Assembly (NCBI RefSeq): GCF_000764555.1
Contig: NZ_CP009574.1
Location: 1,798,001-1,862,000, forward strand
Direction: 5' to 3'
Source: Candidatus Francisella endociliophora
GTDB lineage: Bacteria; Pseudomonadota; Gammaproteobacteria; Francisellales; Francisellaceae
DNA length: 64,000 nucleotides
Under the pieces are notes generated by a model. The model had not been told where the DNA came from. It searched no databases and saw nothing but the letters and a program-made list of their open reading frames with translations. A program made the translations under genes and the position numbers. Position 1 is the first letter of the stretch; every line of letters starts with the position of its first letter. Of the stretch, positions 55,579 to 64,000 are shown in pieces.

Positions 55579-56472
55579 CTAAATTGAACAGTTGTAAGTT
55601 TCTAGTGCTAAAGCTAAGGAACCTTTAACACCAGTATTATCACCAAAAGATGCGGGTACGATGAAGTTATCCATATCTTTTAAAGCTGGATAATCAAAAT
55701 AGTTATTTAAGTATCTGGTAACATTTTTACGAATCATATCAAAAAGAATAGTTTTATGCATTACACCGCCACCTAAAATAACTTTTTCAGGAGAAAAGGA
55801 GCATATATAATTTACCAAAGCTTTTGCAAGATATTCTGCTTCAAATACCCATGCAATGTGATCATCATTTAGAGCTCCAGCATGTGCAATCTTCCATCTT
55901 TTATTTATTGCAGTACCAGAGGCTAAGCCTTCTATACATGTACCATGAAAAGGGCAGCAACCTTCAAATGTATCTTCAGGATTTTGAGGGATAAACAAAT
56001 GACCAATTTCAGGATGCATAGCTCCTTGAACTAATTTGTTATTACATATAACACCTCCACCAACACCTGTACCAACTGTTAAGTAAAGTAGATTTTCTAA
56101 GTCTTGAGCACAACCCCAAAGTTGTTCACAAATAGCAGCAGCATTTACATCTGTATTAAATCCTATAGGGCCATCATATATAGATCTTATAGAGCTAACA
56201 ATATCAAAGTTTTGCCAAGCTATTTTAGGTGTATTAGTGATATAGCCATAAGTTTTAGACTTGTTATTAATATCAATTGGGCCAAAGCATGCTAAGCCAA
56301 TAGCTTTTATATCGTATTTGCTTTGATAGTTTTTTAGAATTTCTAGGACTTCAGCCATAGTTTGTTCTGGTGTTGTAGTATCTGTACGATGACGTTCGAT
56401 TACATTTCCATCCATATCACCAATAGTTGTAAAAAACTTGGTTCCACCTGCTTCTATACCCGCTAAATACAT
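55579..56472 (-). CDS. ROK family sugar kinase (fructokinase-like)
   Basis: A 297-residue kinase of the ROK family. It has the ATP-site start GIEAGGTKFFTTIGD, the sugar-binding motif NTDVNAAAICE with TVGTGVGGGVI, and the zinc site HPEIGHLFIPQ followed by CCPFHGTCIEGLASG with the conserved cysteines. The pattern CPFHGxCxEGLASGxAI is typical of fructokinases of this family; specificity for mannose or N-acetylglucosamine cannot be excluded. Since chitin and trehalose genes are nearby on the chromosome, a role in hexose entry is reasonable but not proved. Confidence 0.88.
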   Translation of the reverse strand: MYLAGIEAGGTKFFTTIGDMDGNVIERHRTDTTTPEQTMAEVLEILKNYQSKYDIKAIGLACFGPIDINNKSKTYGYITNTPKIAWQNFDIVSSIRSIYDGPIGFNTDVNAAAICEQLWGCAQDLENLLYLTVGTGVGGGVICNNKLVQGAMHPEIGHLFIPQNPEDTFEGCCPFHGTCIEGLASGTAINKRWKIAHAGALNDDHIAWVFEAEYLAKALVNYICSFSPEKVILGGGVMHKTILFDMIRKNVTRYLNNYFDYPALKDMDNFIVPASFGDNTGVKGSLALALETYNCSI

Positions 56473-56567
56473 TGATCTATTCTCTCATCTGAAAAATTAT
56501 TAGATATATTTAAATATTACCATTGTTTAAGGAGTTTTAGTAATATCGATTTAGTATTTTATGAAAA

Positions 56568-57839
56568 CTATTTTTGTACTTTTAAACTTTTTATAAACTC
56601 ATTTAATTCAGTTTTTTCAAAATTATATGTTAGTTCTACATTAGCTTGTGTATAACAGTTCTCCATATATTTCTCGATAACTTTTGAGTTTTCTTTATTT
56701 GCTTGCTTTGATATGTGTAAAAGGCTTTTTTGAATACGTTTTGCCACTAATAAATTGCTACTTCCATATATTCTTATATATTCAAAACTACTTTTAATAA
56801 ATCGTTCTATAGAAATATCTTTTATATAAAGATTTTCATATATAACCTTTTTATCTTTAAAACTAGAATCAAAAAGATATTTAAGACAACGATTTAGCGT
56901 ATCAATAACATTTATAGCTGTAGTAGGATCATTTGTCGAAGGACTCAAAGCTTTAGCAGCTATTTCGCTGAGAGTTTCTAATCCAAAAACAGGGTCTTCT
57001 ATAAAATTTTTCTCATTAGATATTATAAAGTGATTAGCTATTTCAGCTAGTTTTTCATTAGGCAGGTCTTTTGAACATTCAATAAATGCTAAGGTCTCTG
57101 TGCTAGCTAAGTGCTCACCTTTGTACTTAACAATATATAGCTTAGCATCTAACTCTTTACATAAGCTATTAAGACTTTCAAATAAAATATCATTAAGAAA
57201 TCCATAGTCTTGGGCAAATATTGGAGTTGAATTTGTTGGGATACTATTTTCATCTAAAGCATTACAGCCTAGGTATGGATTGTTTGTATATTTTTTTACA
57301 GCATTAAAAGCTTGTTTTTCTGTTTTTGTTAGAAGAGTTCTAACTTGCCCTAATTTTGCAATATCATCTATCCAAATTATAAAGGTAAAAATTACCCATG
57401 CAAAAACAAAAATAGTAATTAGAAAAATTAGAAAAATTCCTGTGCCATTAAATACTCCTGATTTGATGCCTACTGTAGCAACAACACCATAGATGAAAGC
57501 TCCAATAAAGTTAGATGTTGCTTTATGAGAAGCTTTATCTCGAAATAAAATAGTAAGAACTCGTGGAGTGCCAGAGTTACTAGCTGAGTTGTAGGCAGTT
57601 ACTATTGCACCTACTGTAAATACAATTACAGCTAACATACTTGTAGTTATAATTGATAAAAGTGAGTTAACAGTATCCAAATTGATTTTTGTTGAATAAA
57701 AATCAATATTAAGCTGCTGCATCAAGTAACACCAATAAATAGCGAGTATCGCTAATATACAATAAGCTAGAGGATTAAACCAAAGCTTACTTTTGAGGAT
57801 ATACAGTTGACGTTTTATAAAATTTATGAATTTTGACAT
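56568..57839 (-). CDS. DUF2254 family membrane protein
   Basis: A 423-residue protein with four membrane helices in its first half (about 20-160). The block AYNSASNSGTPRVLTILF resembles the conserved ASSQFSPR-type segment of DUF2254, and TSNFIGAFIYGVVATV follows. The C-terminal half is soluble and rich in helices. The function of the family is unknown. It follows the NTF2-like gene by 3 bp and both follow serS closely, so the three are likely in one transcript. Confidence 0.82.
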   Translation of the reverse strand: MSKFINFIKRQLYILKSKLWFNPLAYCILAILAIYWCYLMQQLNIDFYSTKINLDTVNSLLSIITTSMLAVIVFTVGAIVTAYNSASNSGTPRVLTILFRDKASHKATSNFIGAFIYGVVATVGIKSGVFNGTGIFLIFLITIFVFAWVIFTFIIWIDDIAKLGQVRTLLTKTEKQAFNAVKKYTNNPYLGCNALDENSIPTNSTPIFAQDYGFLNDILFESLNSLCKELDAKLYIVKYKGEHLASTETLAFIECSKDLPNEKLAEIANHFIISNEKNFIEDPVFGLETLSEIAAKALSPSTNDPTTAINVIDTLNRCLKYLFDSSFKDKKVIYENLYIKDISIERFIKSSFEYIRIYGSSNLLVAKRIQKSLLHISKQANKENSKVIEKYMENCYTQANVELTYNFEKTELNEFIKSLKVQK

Positions 57840-57842
57840 TAT

Positions 57843-58202
57843 TTAACCCTCTATAGTCGTGCCCTGGTGAAATTTAATTTTCCATTTATTATTAAGTCCA
57901 ACCCAAATAGAGCTTCTATTATGTTTTTGATTGTTATATTTATTTATGGTCATATATGTTACTAATATTATATGTTCTTCCAGCAGGTTAACTTTAAAGC
58001 TGTTGTTAATTATTTCTAAATTGATTTTGATAGGTGATAGAAGAGACTGTAAAATATCTTGTTTAGTATAAGCTTTTCCAGATTTTCCAAATTCTCTGAA
58101 ATCATTAGTTAAAATTTCAGACATATATTTATAATCAAAACGAGTTTTACTAGATAATAAAGATTTTTCTAAATCAAGAAGTGTTTGAGAAAGGAAAGTC
58201 AT
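57843..58202 (-). CDS. NTF2-like (SnoaL/DUF4440-type) small protein
   Basis: A 119-residue protein of the cone-shaped NTF2 fold family. It has the family's N-terminal helix pattern (LLDLEKSLLSSKTRFDYKYM), then FREFGKSGKAYTKQDIL and a C-terminal strand with SSIWVGLNNKWKIKFHQGT. The fold serves as a binding pocket or enzyme; no catalytic residues can be assigned here. Two bases separate it from the serS stop, and it ends 3 bp before the DUF2254 gene, so it is in the serS transcript. Confidence 0.8.
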   Translation of the reverse strand: MTFLSQTLLDLEKSLLSSKTRFDYKYMSEILTNDFREFGKSGKAYTKQDILQSLLSPIKINLEIINNSFKVNLLEEHIILVTYMTINKYNNQKHNRSSIWVGLNNKWKIKFHQGTTIEG

Positions 58203-58204
58203 AT

Positions 58205-59485
58205 TTACTTAATAACCGAAATACCGCCCATATAGTTTATAAGAGCATCTGGTATCATAATAGAACCATCTTCTTGCTGATAGTTTTCAATTATTGCTAG
58301 TAGAGTTCTACCAACTGCTAGACCTGAACCATTTAAAGTATGGACTAGCTCTGGTTTTTTCATGCTTGGATTTTTATGTCTAGCTTTCATGCGACGAGCT
58401 TGGAAATCACCACACCAACTACAAGAAGAAATTTCTCTATACGTATTTTGAGATGGTAACCATACCTCTAAATCATAAGTTTTTTTAGCACTAAAGCCCA
58501 TATCACCAGTACAAAGCTTCATTACTCTGTATGGTAAGTTTAACTTTTGTAAAATTTTCTCAGCATGAGATGTTAGTAGCTCAAGAGATTCTTCACCCTT
58601 GTCAGCTGTAGTGATGTGTACTAGCTCAACCTTTTCAAATTGGTGCTGGCGAATCATACCTTTTGTATCACGACCATAAGACCCCGCTTCACTTCTAAAA
58701 CAAGGCGTATGAGCAGTATAGTATCGAGGTAAAGAGTCTGTATCTAAGATCTCATCTCTAACTAGGTTTGTGATAGGAACTTCAGCAGTAGGTATTAGAC
58801 TATATTCAAAATCGCCTTTAAGCTGAAATAAATCTTCAGAAAATTTTGGTAGTTGACCAGTACCATAAAGACTATCATTATTAACCATATATGGGACATA
58901 TAACTCTTCATAGCCATGCTTATCAGCATGTATATCCAACATAAATTGAGATAGTGCACGATGAAGTTTTGCTATTTTATTTTTTAGTACTACAAATCTG
59001 CTCCCTGTAATTTTTGCAGCAGCTTTGAAATCAATCATTTTTAAGATCTCACCAATATCTGCATGATCTTTTGCTTGCGCTTCAATATGAAATTCTCGAG
59101 GAGTTCCCCATTTTCTAACTTCAATATTTTCACTTTCATCCTTGCCTACTGGAACATCGTCTGCAGGAATATTCGGCATAGAAAGAAGAGTATCATTTAT
59201 AGATTCAAGGAGTTCTTTTAGATCTTTTTCTATTGTTTTTAGCTCTTCGTTAATTTCATTAACTTTTGTAAAAATATCACTAGCATCTTCACCGTTAGCT
59301 TTTCTTTTGCCGATCTCCTTTGAGATTGTATTGCGTTGAGCTTGTAGATCTTGAGTTTTTTCTTGTAGCTCTTTACGTTTAGCCTCTTGAGCTTCAAAGG
59401 AAGCTACATCAAATTTATAGCCTCGTGTAGCTAATTTTTCAGCAACTTCTTGTAAGTTATCTTTAATATATTTAGCATCAAGCAT
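58205..59485 (-). CDS. serS: Seryl-tRNA synthetase
   Basis: Charges tRNA-Ser with serine. The 426-residue class II enzyme has the long N-terminal coiled-coil arm (about 30-105) that binds tRNA. Motif 2 is [20 protein letters not shown] and motif 3 is [20 protein letters not shown], with the TAEVPI serine/ATP loop before them. It follows gpmI by 14 bp and precedes the NTF2-like gene by 2 bp, so it is the second gene of a minus-strand unit. Confidence 0.98.
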   Translation of the reverse strand: MLDAKYIKDNLQEVAEKLATRGYKFDVASFEAQEAKRKELQEKTQDLQAQRNTISKEIGKRKANGEDASDIFTKVNEINEELKTIEKDLKELLESINDTLLSMPNIPADDVPVGKDESENIEVRKWGTPREFHIEAQAKDHADIGEILKMIDFKAAAKITGSRFVVLKNKIAKLHRALSQFMLDIHADKHGYEELYVPYMVNNDSLYGTGQLPKFSEDLFQLKGDFEYSLIPTAEVPITNLVRDEILDTDSLPRYYTAHTPCFRSEAGSYGRDTKGMIRQHQFEKVELVHITTADKGEESLELLTSHAEKILQKLNLPYRVMKLCTGDMGFSAKKTYDLEVWLPSQNTYREISSCSWCGDFQARRMKARHKNPSMKKPELVHTLNGSGLAVGRTLLAIIENYQQEDGSIMIPDALINYMGGISVIK

Positions 59486-59499
59486 TTTATATAAAATCC

Positions 59500-61038
59500 T
59501 TATTTTTGAAATTTAAAAATAGTTCTGCCAGTCATTTCAGCAGGTTGATTGATATCCATAACATTAAGTATAGTTGGCGCAATATCAGAAAGCTTACCAT
59601 CTTTTATAGCAACTTCTGCCTCTTTGTGACCAACATATACAAATGGTACAAGATTAGTAGTGTGTGCAGTATGAGGTTTTTGAGTTTCTGGGTTTAGCAT
59701 CATATCAGCATTACCGTGATCTGCTGTAATAAACATATTACCATCGTGCTCAAGTATTGCGTCTTTTAATTTTGCTAAACATTTATCAAGATATTCAATT
59801 GCTTGCATTGCAGCTTCATAATTACCAGTATGTCCAACCATATCAGAGTTTGCGTAGTTACATACAATACAGTCATACTTACCACTATTAATAGCATTTA
59901 CAAGCTTATCTGTAACTTCTGGTGCAGACATTTCTGGTTGTAAGTCATAAGTAGCAACTTTTGGTGAAGGAATAAGTATTCTATCTTCACCTTCAAATTG
60001 GTCTTCTTTACCACCGTTAAAGAAAAATGTAACGTGTGGATATTTTTCAGTTTCTGAAATTCTAAGCTGAGTTTTATGATTTTTCATCAGTACTTCACCA
60101 AGAGTGTTAACTGGCTGCTCTGGTGGAAATGCTACAGCACACTCAAGTTTGGAGTCATATTCTGTAAGAGTTGTGAAGTTGATGTTTAAGTGTTTTTCTC
60201 TTGGGAAACTATCAAAGCTCTTATCTGTGAATGCATGAGATATCTCTCTAGCTCTATCGGCACGAAAGTTCATAAAGATAACACTATCATTATCTTGTAC
60301 TTTTACAAGCTTGTTATCTTTTTTAATACATGTGGGTATTACGAATTCATCAGATTCATCACGAGCATAGGATTGTTCTAGAGCTTCTATCGCTGAGTCA
60401 TATATATATTGAGCATCAGCATTTACAATTGCATTATATGCTTTTTCAACTCTATCCCAGCGATTATCTCTATCCATAGCATAGTAACGACCAGAAACAC
60501 TAGCAATATAACCAAGTTTTAGGTCTTGTAATAGCTTATCTGCTTTTTTTATAGACTCTTCAGCTGAGCGAGGAGGGGTGTCTCTACCATCTAAAAATGC
60601 ATGTAAGTATACTCTTTTAACCCCTTTTTGTTTGGCGATTTTTATCATTTCAAAAATATGCTCTTCATGAGAGTGAACTCCACCAGGAGAAAGTAAACCC
60701 ATCAGGTGCAAGCTAGAGTCATTTTTTATAGCGTTATCAATAGCATCGCAAATTGCTTTGTTATTCCCAAAAGTCTTATCCTCTATAGCTTTATCAATTT
60801 TTGTGAGTTCTTGATAAACTACTCTGCCACAGCCAATATTGACATGACCAACTTCAGAGTTCCCCATTTGCCCTCTAGGTAAGCCAACCTCTAGAGATGA
60901 TGCATTAATTAGAGTTTTTGGGAATTCTTCCCAGATGCTATCCCATGTTGGAGTATTTGCATTTTTGATAGCGTTAAAATAATCGCTTTCACTGTAGCCC
61001 CAACCATCTAAGATTACTAATAGAGTAGTTTTCTTCAT
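59500..61038 (-). CDS. gpmI: 2,3-bisphosphoglycerate-independent phosphoglycerate mutase
   Basis: Interconverts 3- and 2-phosphoglycerate with two Mn2+ ions. The protein of 512 residues has the alkaline-phosphatase fold, with the first metal aspartate in ILDGWGYSE, the nucleophile Ser61 in [11 protein letters not shown], and metal ligands in [11 protein letters not shown] and [10 protein letters not shown]. Of two in-frame ATGs at the start, the second (61038) is preferred because AAGG then falls at a proper distance. It heads the gpmI-serS unit and is divergent from the ydiJ-like gene, with 215 bp between them. Confidence 0.97.
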   Translation of the reverse strand: MKKTTLLVILDGWGYSESDYFNAIKNANTPTWDSIWEEFPKTLINASSLEVGLPRGQMGNSEVGHVNIGCGRVVYQELTKIDKAIEDKTFGNNKAICDAIDNAIKNDSSLHLMGLLSPGGVHSHEEHIFEMIKIAKQKGVKRVYLHAFLDGRDTPPRSAEESIKKADKLLQDLKLGYIASVSGRYYAMDRDNRWDRVEKAYNAIVNADAQYIYDSAIEALEQSYARDESDEFVIPTCIKKDNKLVKVQDNDSVIFMNFRADRAREISHAFTDKSFDSFPREKHLNINFTTLTEYDSKLECAVAFPPEQPVNTLGEVLMKNHKTQLRISETEKYPHVTFFFNGGKEDQFEGEDRILIPSPKVATYDLQPEMSAPEVTDKLVNAINSGKYDCIVCNYANSDMVGHTGNYEAAMQAIEYLDKCLAKLKDAILEHDGNMFITADHGNADMMLNPETQKPHTAHTTNLVPFVYVGHKEAEVAIKDGKLSDIAPTILNVMDINQPAEMTGRTIFKFQK

Positions 61039-61044
61039 AATCAT

Positions 61045-61253
61045 CCTTGAAAAGTTTTAACTTTGGAAAATATCACTTTGTATAATTATAACTATATATT
61101 TGGAGTTTGTCTGCGTTGATATAAGAGTTTTAATTTATTTTTATACTGAATATGACTTCATTTGCTTTATGGTTGAGGTAACATGTTCTTATTTATGTAT
61201 GGAATATTTTCTTATATAATGTCATTCAGCTATATATCACTCTATCCTGATTT
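61045..61253. other. Intergenic region between divergent gpmI and ydiJ
   Basis: A 209-bp AT-rich region holding the promoters of both genes. No inverted repeat, operator or small ORF was recognised by eye. Confidence 0.4.
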
Positions 61254-64000
61254 ATGAAAAAAAATAGACTCCCAGTTTTAAATGAGACAAACACCTTAAA
61301 TATTTTAATTAATACTTTTGCTGAAGAGCTAGAACAAAAAGGGTTTGAAGGAGATATACATTCTGATTATGCTTCAAGAGTCTCTTCATCTATGGATAAT
61401 AGTGTTTATTATGTGCTTCCAGAATTAGTGGTTTTTCCAAAAAATAAAGATGATGTAAATCGTATATTCGCATTGGCTAGCAAAAAAGAATACCAAGAAG
61501 TTAAATTCTCACCAAGAGGAGGTGGAACTGGTACAGCAGGACACTCATTATGTGCAGGCGTTATAGTTGATACTAGTCGCTATATGAATAATATTCTCGA
61601 GATAGACCTTGATAATGAATTTGTTCGAGTTGAGCCAGGAGTCGTGTTAGATCAGTTAAATGATTCTCTAACAGAGACAGACTATTTTTTTGCACCAAAT
61701 CTTTCTCCAAGTAATCGAGCAACGCTTGGAGGTATGGCAAACACAGATGCTTGTGGTAAAGGTTCACGAATTTATGGTAGAACTAGTGCACATATTTTAG
61801 AGTTAGAATGTGCATTAGTAAATGGCCAAAAACTAACTACAAAAAAGATAAATCTCAATAATCTTCGTGAAGATGAGTTAAGTGATATTGAAAAAGAAAT
61901 ATATAGTACAGTTGTTGAGTATATTGTTGAGAAGTATGCTTTGATAGAACAAAACCTACCTAAGCTCAGTAGATTTTTAACTGGTTATAATTTATCACAT
62001 ACTTATGATAAGAAAAATAATGCGGTTAATTTAAGCTATTTAATTTCTGGCTCTGAAGGAACTCTGGCATTTGTTACAGAGTTAAAACTAAAACTTACAA
62101 AAAAACCTAAGTATAAGGCTTTGTTTGCAATATCATATGATAGTTTCGATGGAGCACTAAAAGCAGCCAGAGATCTTCTGGCATTTAATCCATCAGCTAT
62201 AGAGACTGTAGATAATAATATAGTTGAAATTGCAAAAAATGATGAAGTCTACCACAAAATAAAGCACATGCTTGAGAAAAAAGAATCTATAAATCTTGCA
62301 GCAGTTAATTTTGTTGAGTTCATAGCTAACTCACGTAATGAATTAGATACAAAAACTATTGATCTTGAGAGACAGCTTCTAGGGAATCAGCAATCTTTTC
62401 ATCTTACTGAAAGTGATAATGAAATGAATAGTTTATGGGAGTTACGCAAGAAAGGTGTAGGTTTACTTGGAGCAATGAAGGGTAGTCGTAAGCCAATTCC
62501 TTTTATAGAAGATACAGCGGTAGCACCAGAGAAGTTAGCTGACTATATTAAGGAACTTACAGCATTATTAGATTCTTATGGTATAAAATATGGAATGTTT
62601 GGTCATGTCGATGTTGGTTGTCTGCATGTCAGACCAGCTCTTGATATGAGTACTCTAGAAGACTCACAAAAGCTTAGACAGATCACTAAACAAGTTAGTC
62701 AACTTGTTAGTAAATATGGTGGTATTTTATGTGCAGAGCATGGTCATGGTTATAGAAGTGAATATTTGAAAGATTATTTTGGTGAAGAGCTTTATGAGTC
62801 ATTAGGACATATAAAAAAGGTATTTGATCCACATAATCAGCTTAATCCAGGTAAAATAACTGTTCCTAATGGAAGTGGTGATGTACTTGTAAAAGTAGAT
62901 GGTCCATATAGAGGCTATTTAGATAGTCAGGTGCCACAAAAAGTACGTGAACAGTTCTCTGGAGCTTTTAATTGTAATGGTAACTCACAATGTTTGAACT
63001 ATAATTTAGATACAGTTATTTGCCCATCTGCAAAAGCAAGTAGAAATTGGCTTTACTCTCCTAAAGGAAGGTCTGCTATCCTGCGAGAGTGGTTAGGCCG
63101 ATTATCTGCACAAGGATATTCTACTGCTCGAAGAGCTAAACAAATTGGCTTGGATACCCATGAGGATTATCCTGAAGATTTCTCCCACCAAGTTTATGAC
63201 TCTTTGGATAAATGTTTAGGGTGTAAGGCCTGTGTTTCTGGGTGTCCTATAAAAGTGGATATCCCAACAATGAAGTCACAATTTCTTCATCACTATCATT
63301 CTAAATATAAAAGACCAGGTCTTGATTATTTTGTTAAATATAGTGAGGCGTTACTTAATCTAAACCTTCATATGCCAAAAATATTTAATGATATTTTTAA
63401 TACTCAATTTGTAAGGTCTGGTTTAACAAATATTGTTGGATTTGCTGATGCGCCGTTGATTAGCTCTTTAAACTTAAAATCAGAGTTAAAGCAAAGGAAT
63501 GCACCAGAGTTTAATCTAGATCAAATGAAAAAACTTACCATAGAGCAAAAGAAAAAAACTGTGTGTATCGTACAAGATTTATTTACATCATTATATGATA
63601 CACATGTGGTTGTTGCATTGTATGATTTTTTAACAGCTTTAGGTTTTAGAGTTTATGTTGCACCGTTTAGAATAAATGGGAAACCAGCGCATGTAAAAGG
63701 TTTTCTAAAATACTTTAGGAAAAAGGCAGTGAAAGCTACAGAGTTTTATAATCGTATAGCTGAAACAAAAGTTGAAATGATAGGTATTGATCCTGCTATG
63801 ACATTGGTATATCGTGATGAATATCCAAAAATATGTAGAGATAAAGTTAGATTCAAAATTAAAATGGTTCAAGAGTGGCTTGTAACTAAACTTGATACAT
63901 TTCCTAAAATGCAAACTATGATAAATAAAGAGTTTGACCTTTTTAATCATTGTACAGAAAAATCTCTATCCACTGTATCGGTTATAAATTGGCAGAAAAT
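61254..64000 (+). CDS. ydiJ: FAD/Fe-S dehydrogenase, YdiJ-like (2-hydroxyacid dehydrogenase), 3' end outside window
   Basis: The frame starts with ATG at 61254 and is open to the end, giving at least 915 residues. The N-terminal part is a PCMH-type FAD-binding domain with FSPRGGGTGTAGHSLCAGVI and VEPGVVLDQL. It is followed by an FAD-linked oxidase C-terminal domain (about 260-540, with FGHVDVGCLHVRP and CAEHGHGYRSEY), and a 4Fe-4S motif CLGCKACVSGC (Cys654, 657, 660, 664). This matches E. coli YdiJ, reported as a D-2-hydroxyglutarate dehydrogenase of about 1018 residues. Substrate here is inferred. The last part, about 100 residues, lies outside. Confidence 0.94.
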   Translation, partial: MKKNRLPVLNETNTLNILINTFAEELEQKGFEGDIHSDYASRVSSSMDNSVYYVLPELVVFPKNKDDVNRIFALASKKEYQEVKFSPRGGGTGTAGHSLCAGVIVDTSRYMNNILEIDLDNEFVRVEPGVVLDQLNDSLTETDYFFAPNLSPSNRATLGGMANTDACGKGSRIYGRTSAHILELECALVNGQKLTTKKINLNNLREDELSDIEKEIYSTVVEYIVEKYALIEQNLPKLSRFLTGYNLSHTYDKKNNAVNLSYLISGSEGTLAFVTELKLKLTKKPKYKALFAISYDSFDGALKAARDLLAFNPSAIETVDNNIVEIAKNDEVYHKIKHMLEKKESINLAAVNFVEFIANSRNELDTKTIDLERQLLGNQQSFHLTESDNEMNSLWELRKKGVGLLGAMKGSRKPIPFIEDTAVAPEKLADYIKELTALLDSYGIKYGMFGHVDVGCLHVRPALDMSTLEDSQKLRQITKQVSQLVSKYGGILCAEHGHGYRSEYLKDYFGEELYESLGHIKKVFDPHNQLNPGKITVPNGSGDVLVKVDGPYRGYLDSQVPQKVREQFSGAFNCNGNSQCLNYNLDTVICPSAKASRNWLYSPKGRSAILREWLGRLSAQGYSTARRAKQIGLDTHEDYPEDFSHQVYDSLDKCLGCKACVSGCPIKVDIPTMKSQFLHHYHSKYKRPGLDYFVKYSEALLNLNLHMPKIFNDIFNTQFVRSGLTNIVGFADAPLISSLNLKSELKQRNAPEFNLDQMKKLTIEQKKKTVCIVQDLFTSLYDTHVVVALYDFLTALGFRVYVAPFRINGKPAHVKGFLKYFRKKAVKATEFYNRIAETKVEMIGIDPAMTLVYRDEYPKICRDKVRFKIKMVQEWLVTKLDTFPKMQTMINKEFDLFNHCTEKSLSTVSVINWQK

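Noticed and set aside
61573-61767. 64-residue minus-strand frame
   Set aside because: Antisense to the YdiJ-like gene, whose FAD-binding motifs run through this stretch.

Overview
The window is AT-rich, densely packed gammaproteobacterial chromosome. Several features point to the genus Francisella: an exported bifunctional catalase-peroxidase (KatG), a tktA-gapA-pgk-pyk-fba operon lying head to head with yceD-rpmF-plsX-fabHDG-acpP-fabF, multimodular GH18 chitinases, and low-GC codon use. Species cannot be fixed from this sequence alone. No rRNA, tRNA, CRISPR array, prophage or intact insertion sequence was recognised.

Layout. 1-10.2 kb: 3' end of a DEAD-box helicase gene, a folded intergenic palindrome, ligA followed by a YjaB-type acetyltransferase and a YiiX-like cysteine hydrolase, a second acetyltransferase, rsmB-suhB, a YeiH-type membrane protein, a TsgA-like transporter, a stand-alone MnmD methyltransferase and a YciI protein. 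10.3-16.7 kb (minus): the complete fatty-acid/L32 operon ending in a strong terminator. 16.7-23.6 kb (plus): the central carbon operon, transcribed divergently from the fatty-acid operon. 23.6-28.3 kb: cytoplasmic trehalase with an MFS transporter, then anmK and upp. 28.4-33.5 kb: two secreted chitinases. 33.6-39.6 kb: a CHMI-like tautomerase, an MHS-type transporter, a dGTPase, and argG-argH-argR with ArgR operators upstream of argG. 39.8-47.9 kb: exported KatG, an SDR with a GlpT-like antiporter, a SulP transporter with RidA, a Cys-rich lipoprotein and a MAPEG protein. 48.1-54.2 kb: a GDSL hydrolase, cydDC, and a cluster of four small exported or membrane proteins, two with LEA-like helical repeats and one carrying a 120-bp tandem duplication. 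54.2-61.0 kb (minus): flippase, ROK sugar kinase, DUF2254 membrane protein, NTF2-like protein, serS and gpmI. 61.25 kb to the end: a truncated ydiJ-type FAD/Fe-S dehydrogenase gene.

How the genes fit together. Most of the window is housekeeping metabolism: lower glycolysis/gluconeogenesis, type II fatty-acid synthesis, arginine from citrulline, uracil salvage, cell-wall recycling and cytochrome bd assembly. The accessory parts are carbon scavenging (chitin, trehalose, sugar phosphates), envelope oxidative defence (KatG) and the small exported-protein cluster at 52.7-54.2 kb. That cluster is the least explained part of the window. No clearly new multi-gene system stands out; the best candidates for follow-up are the LEA-like cluster, the shared accessory region of the two chitinases, the palindromic element at 817-925 and the ARG boxes.
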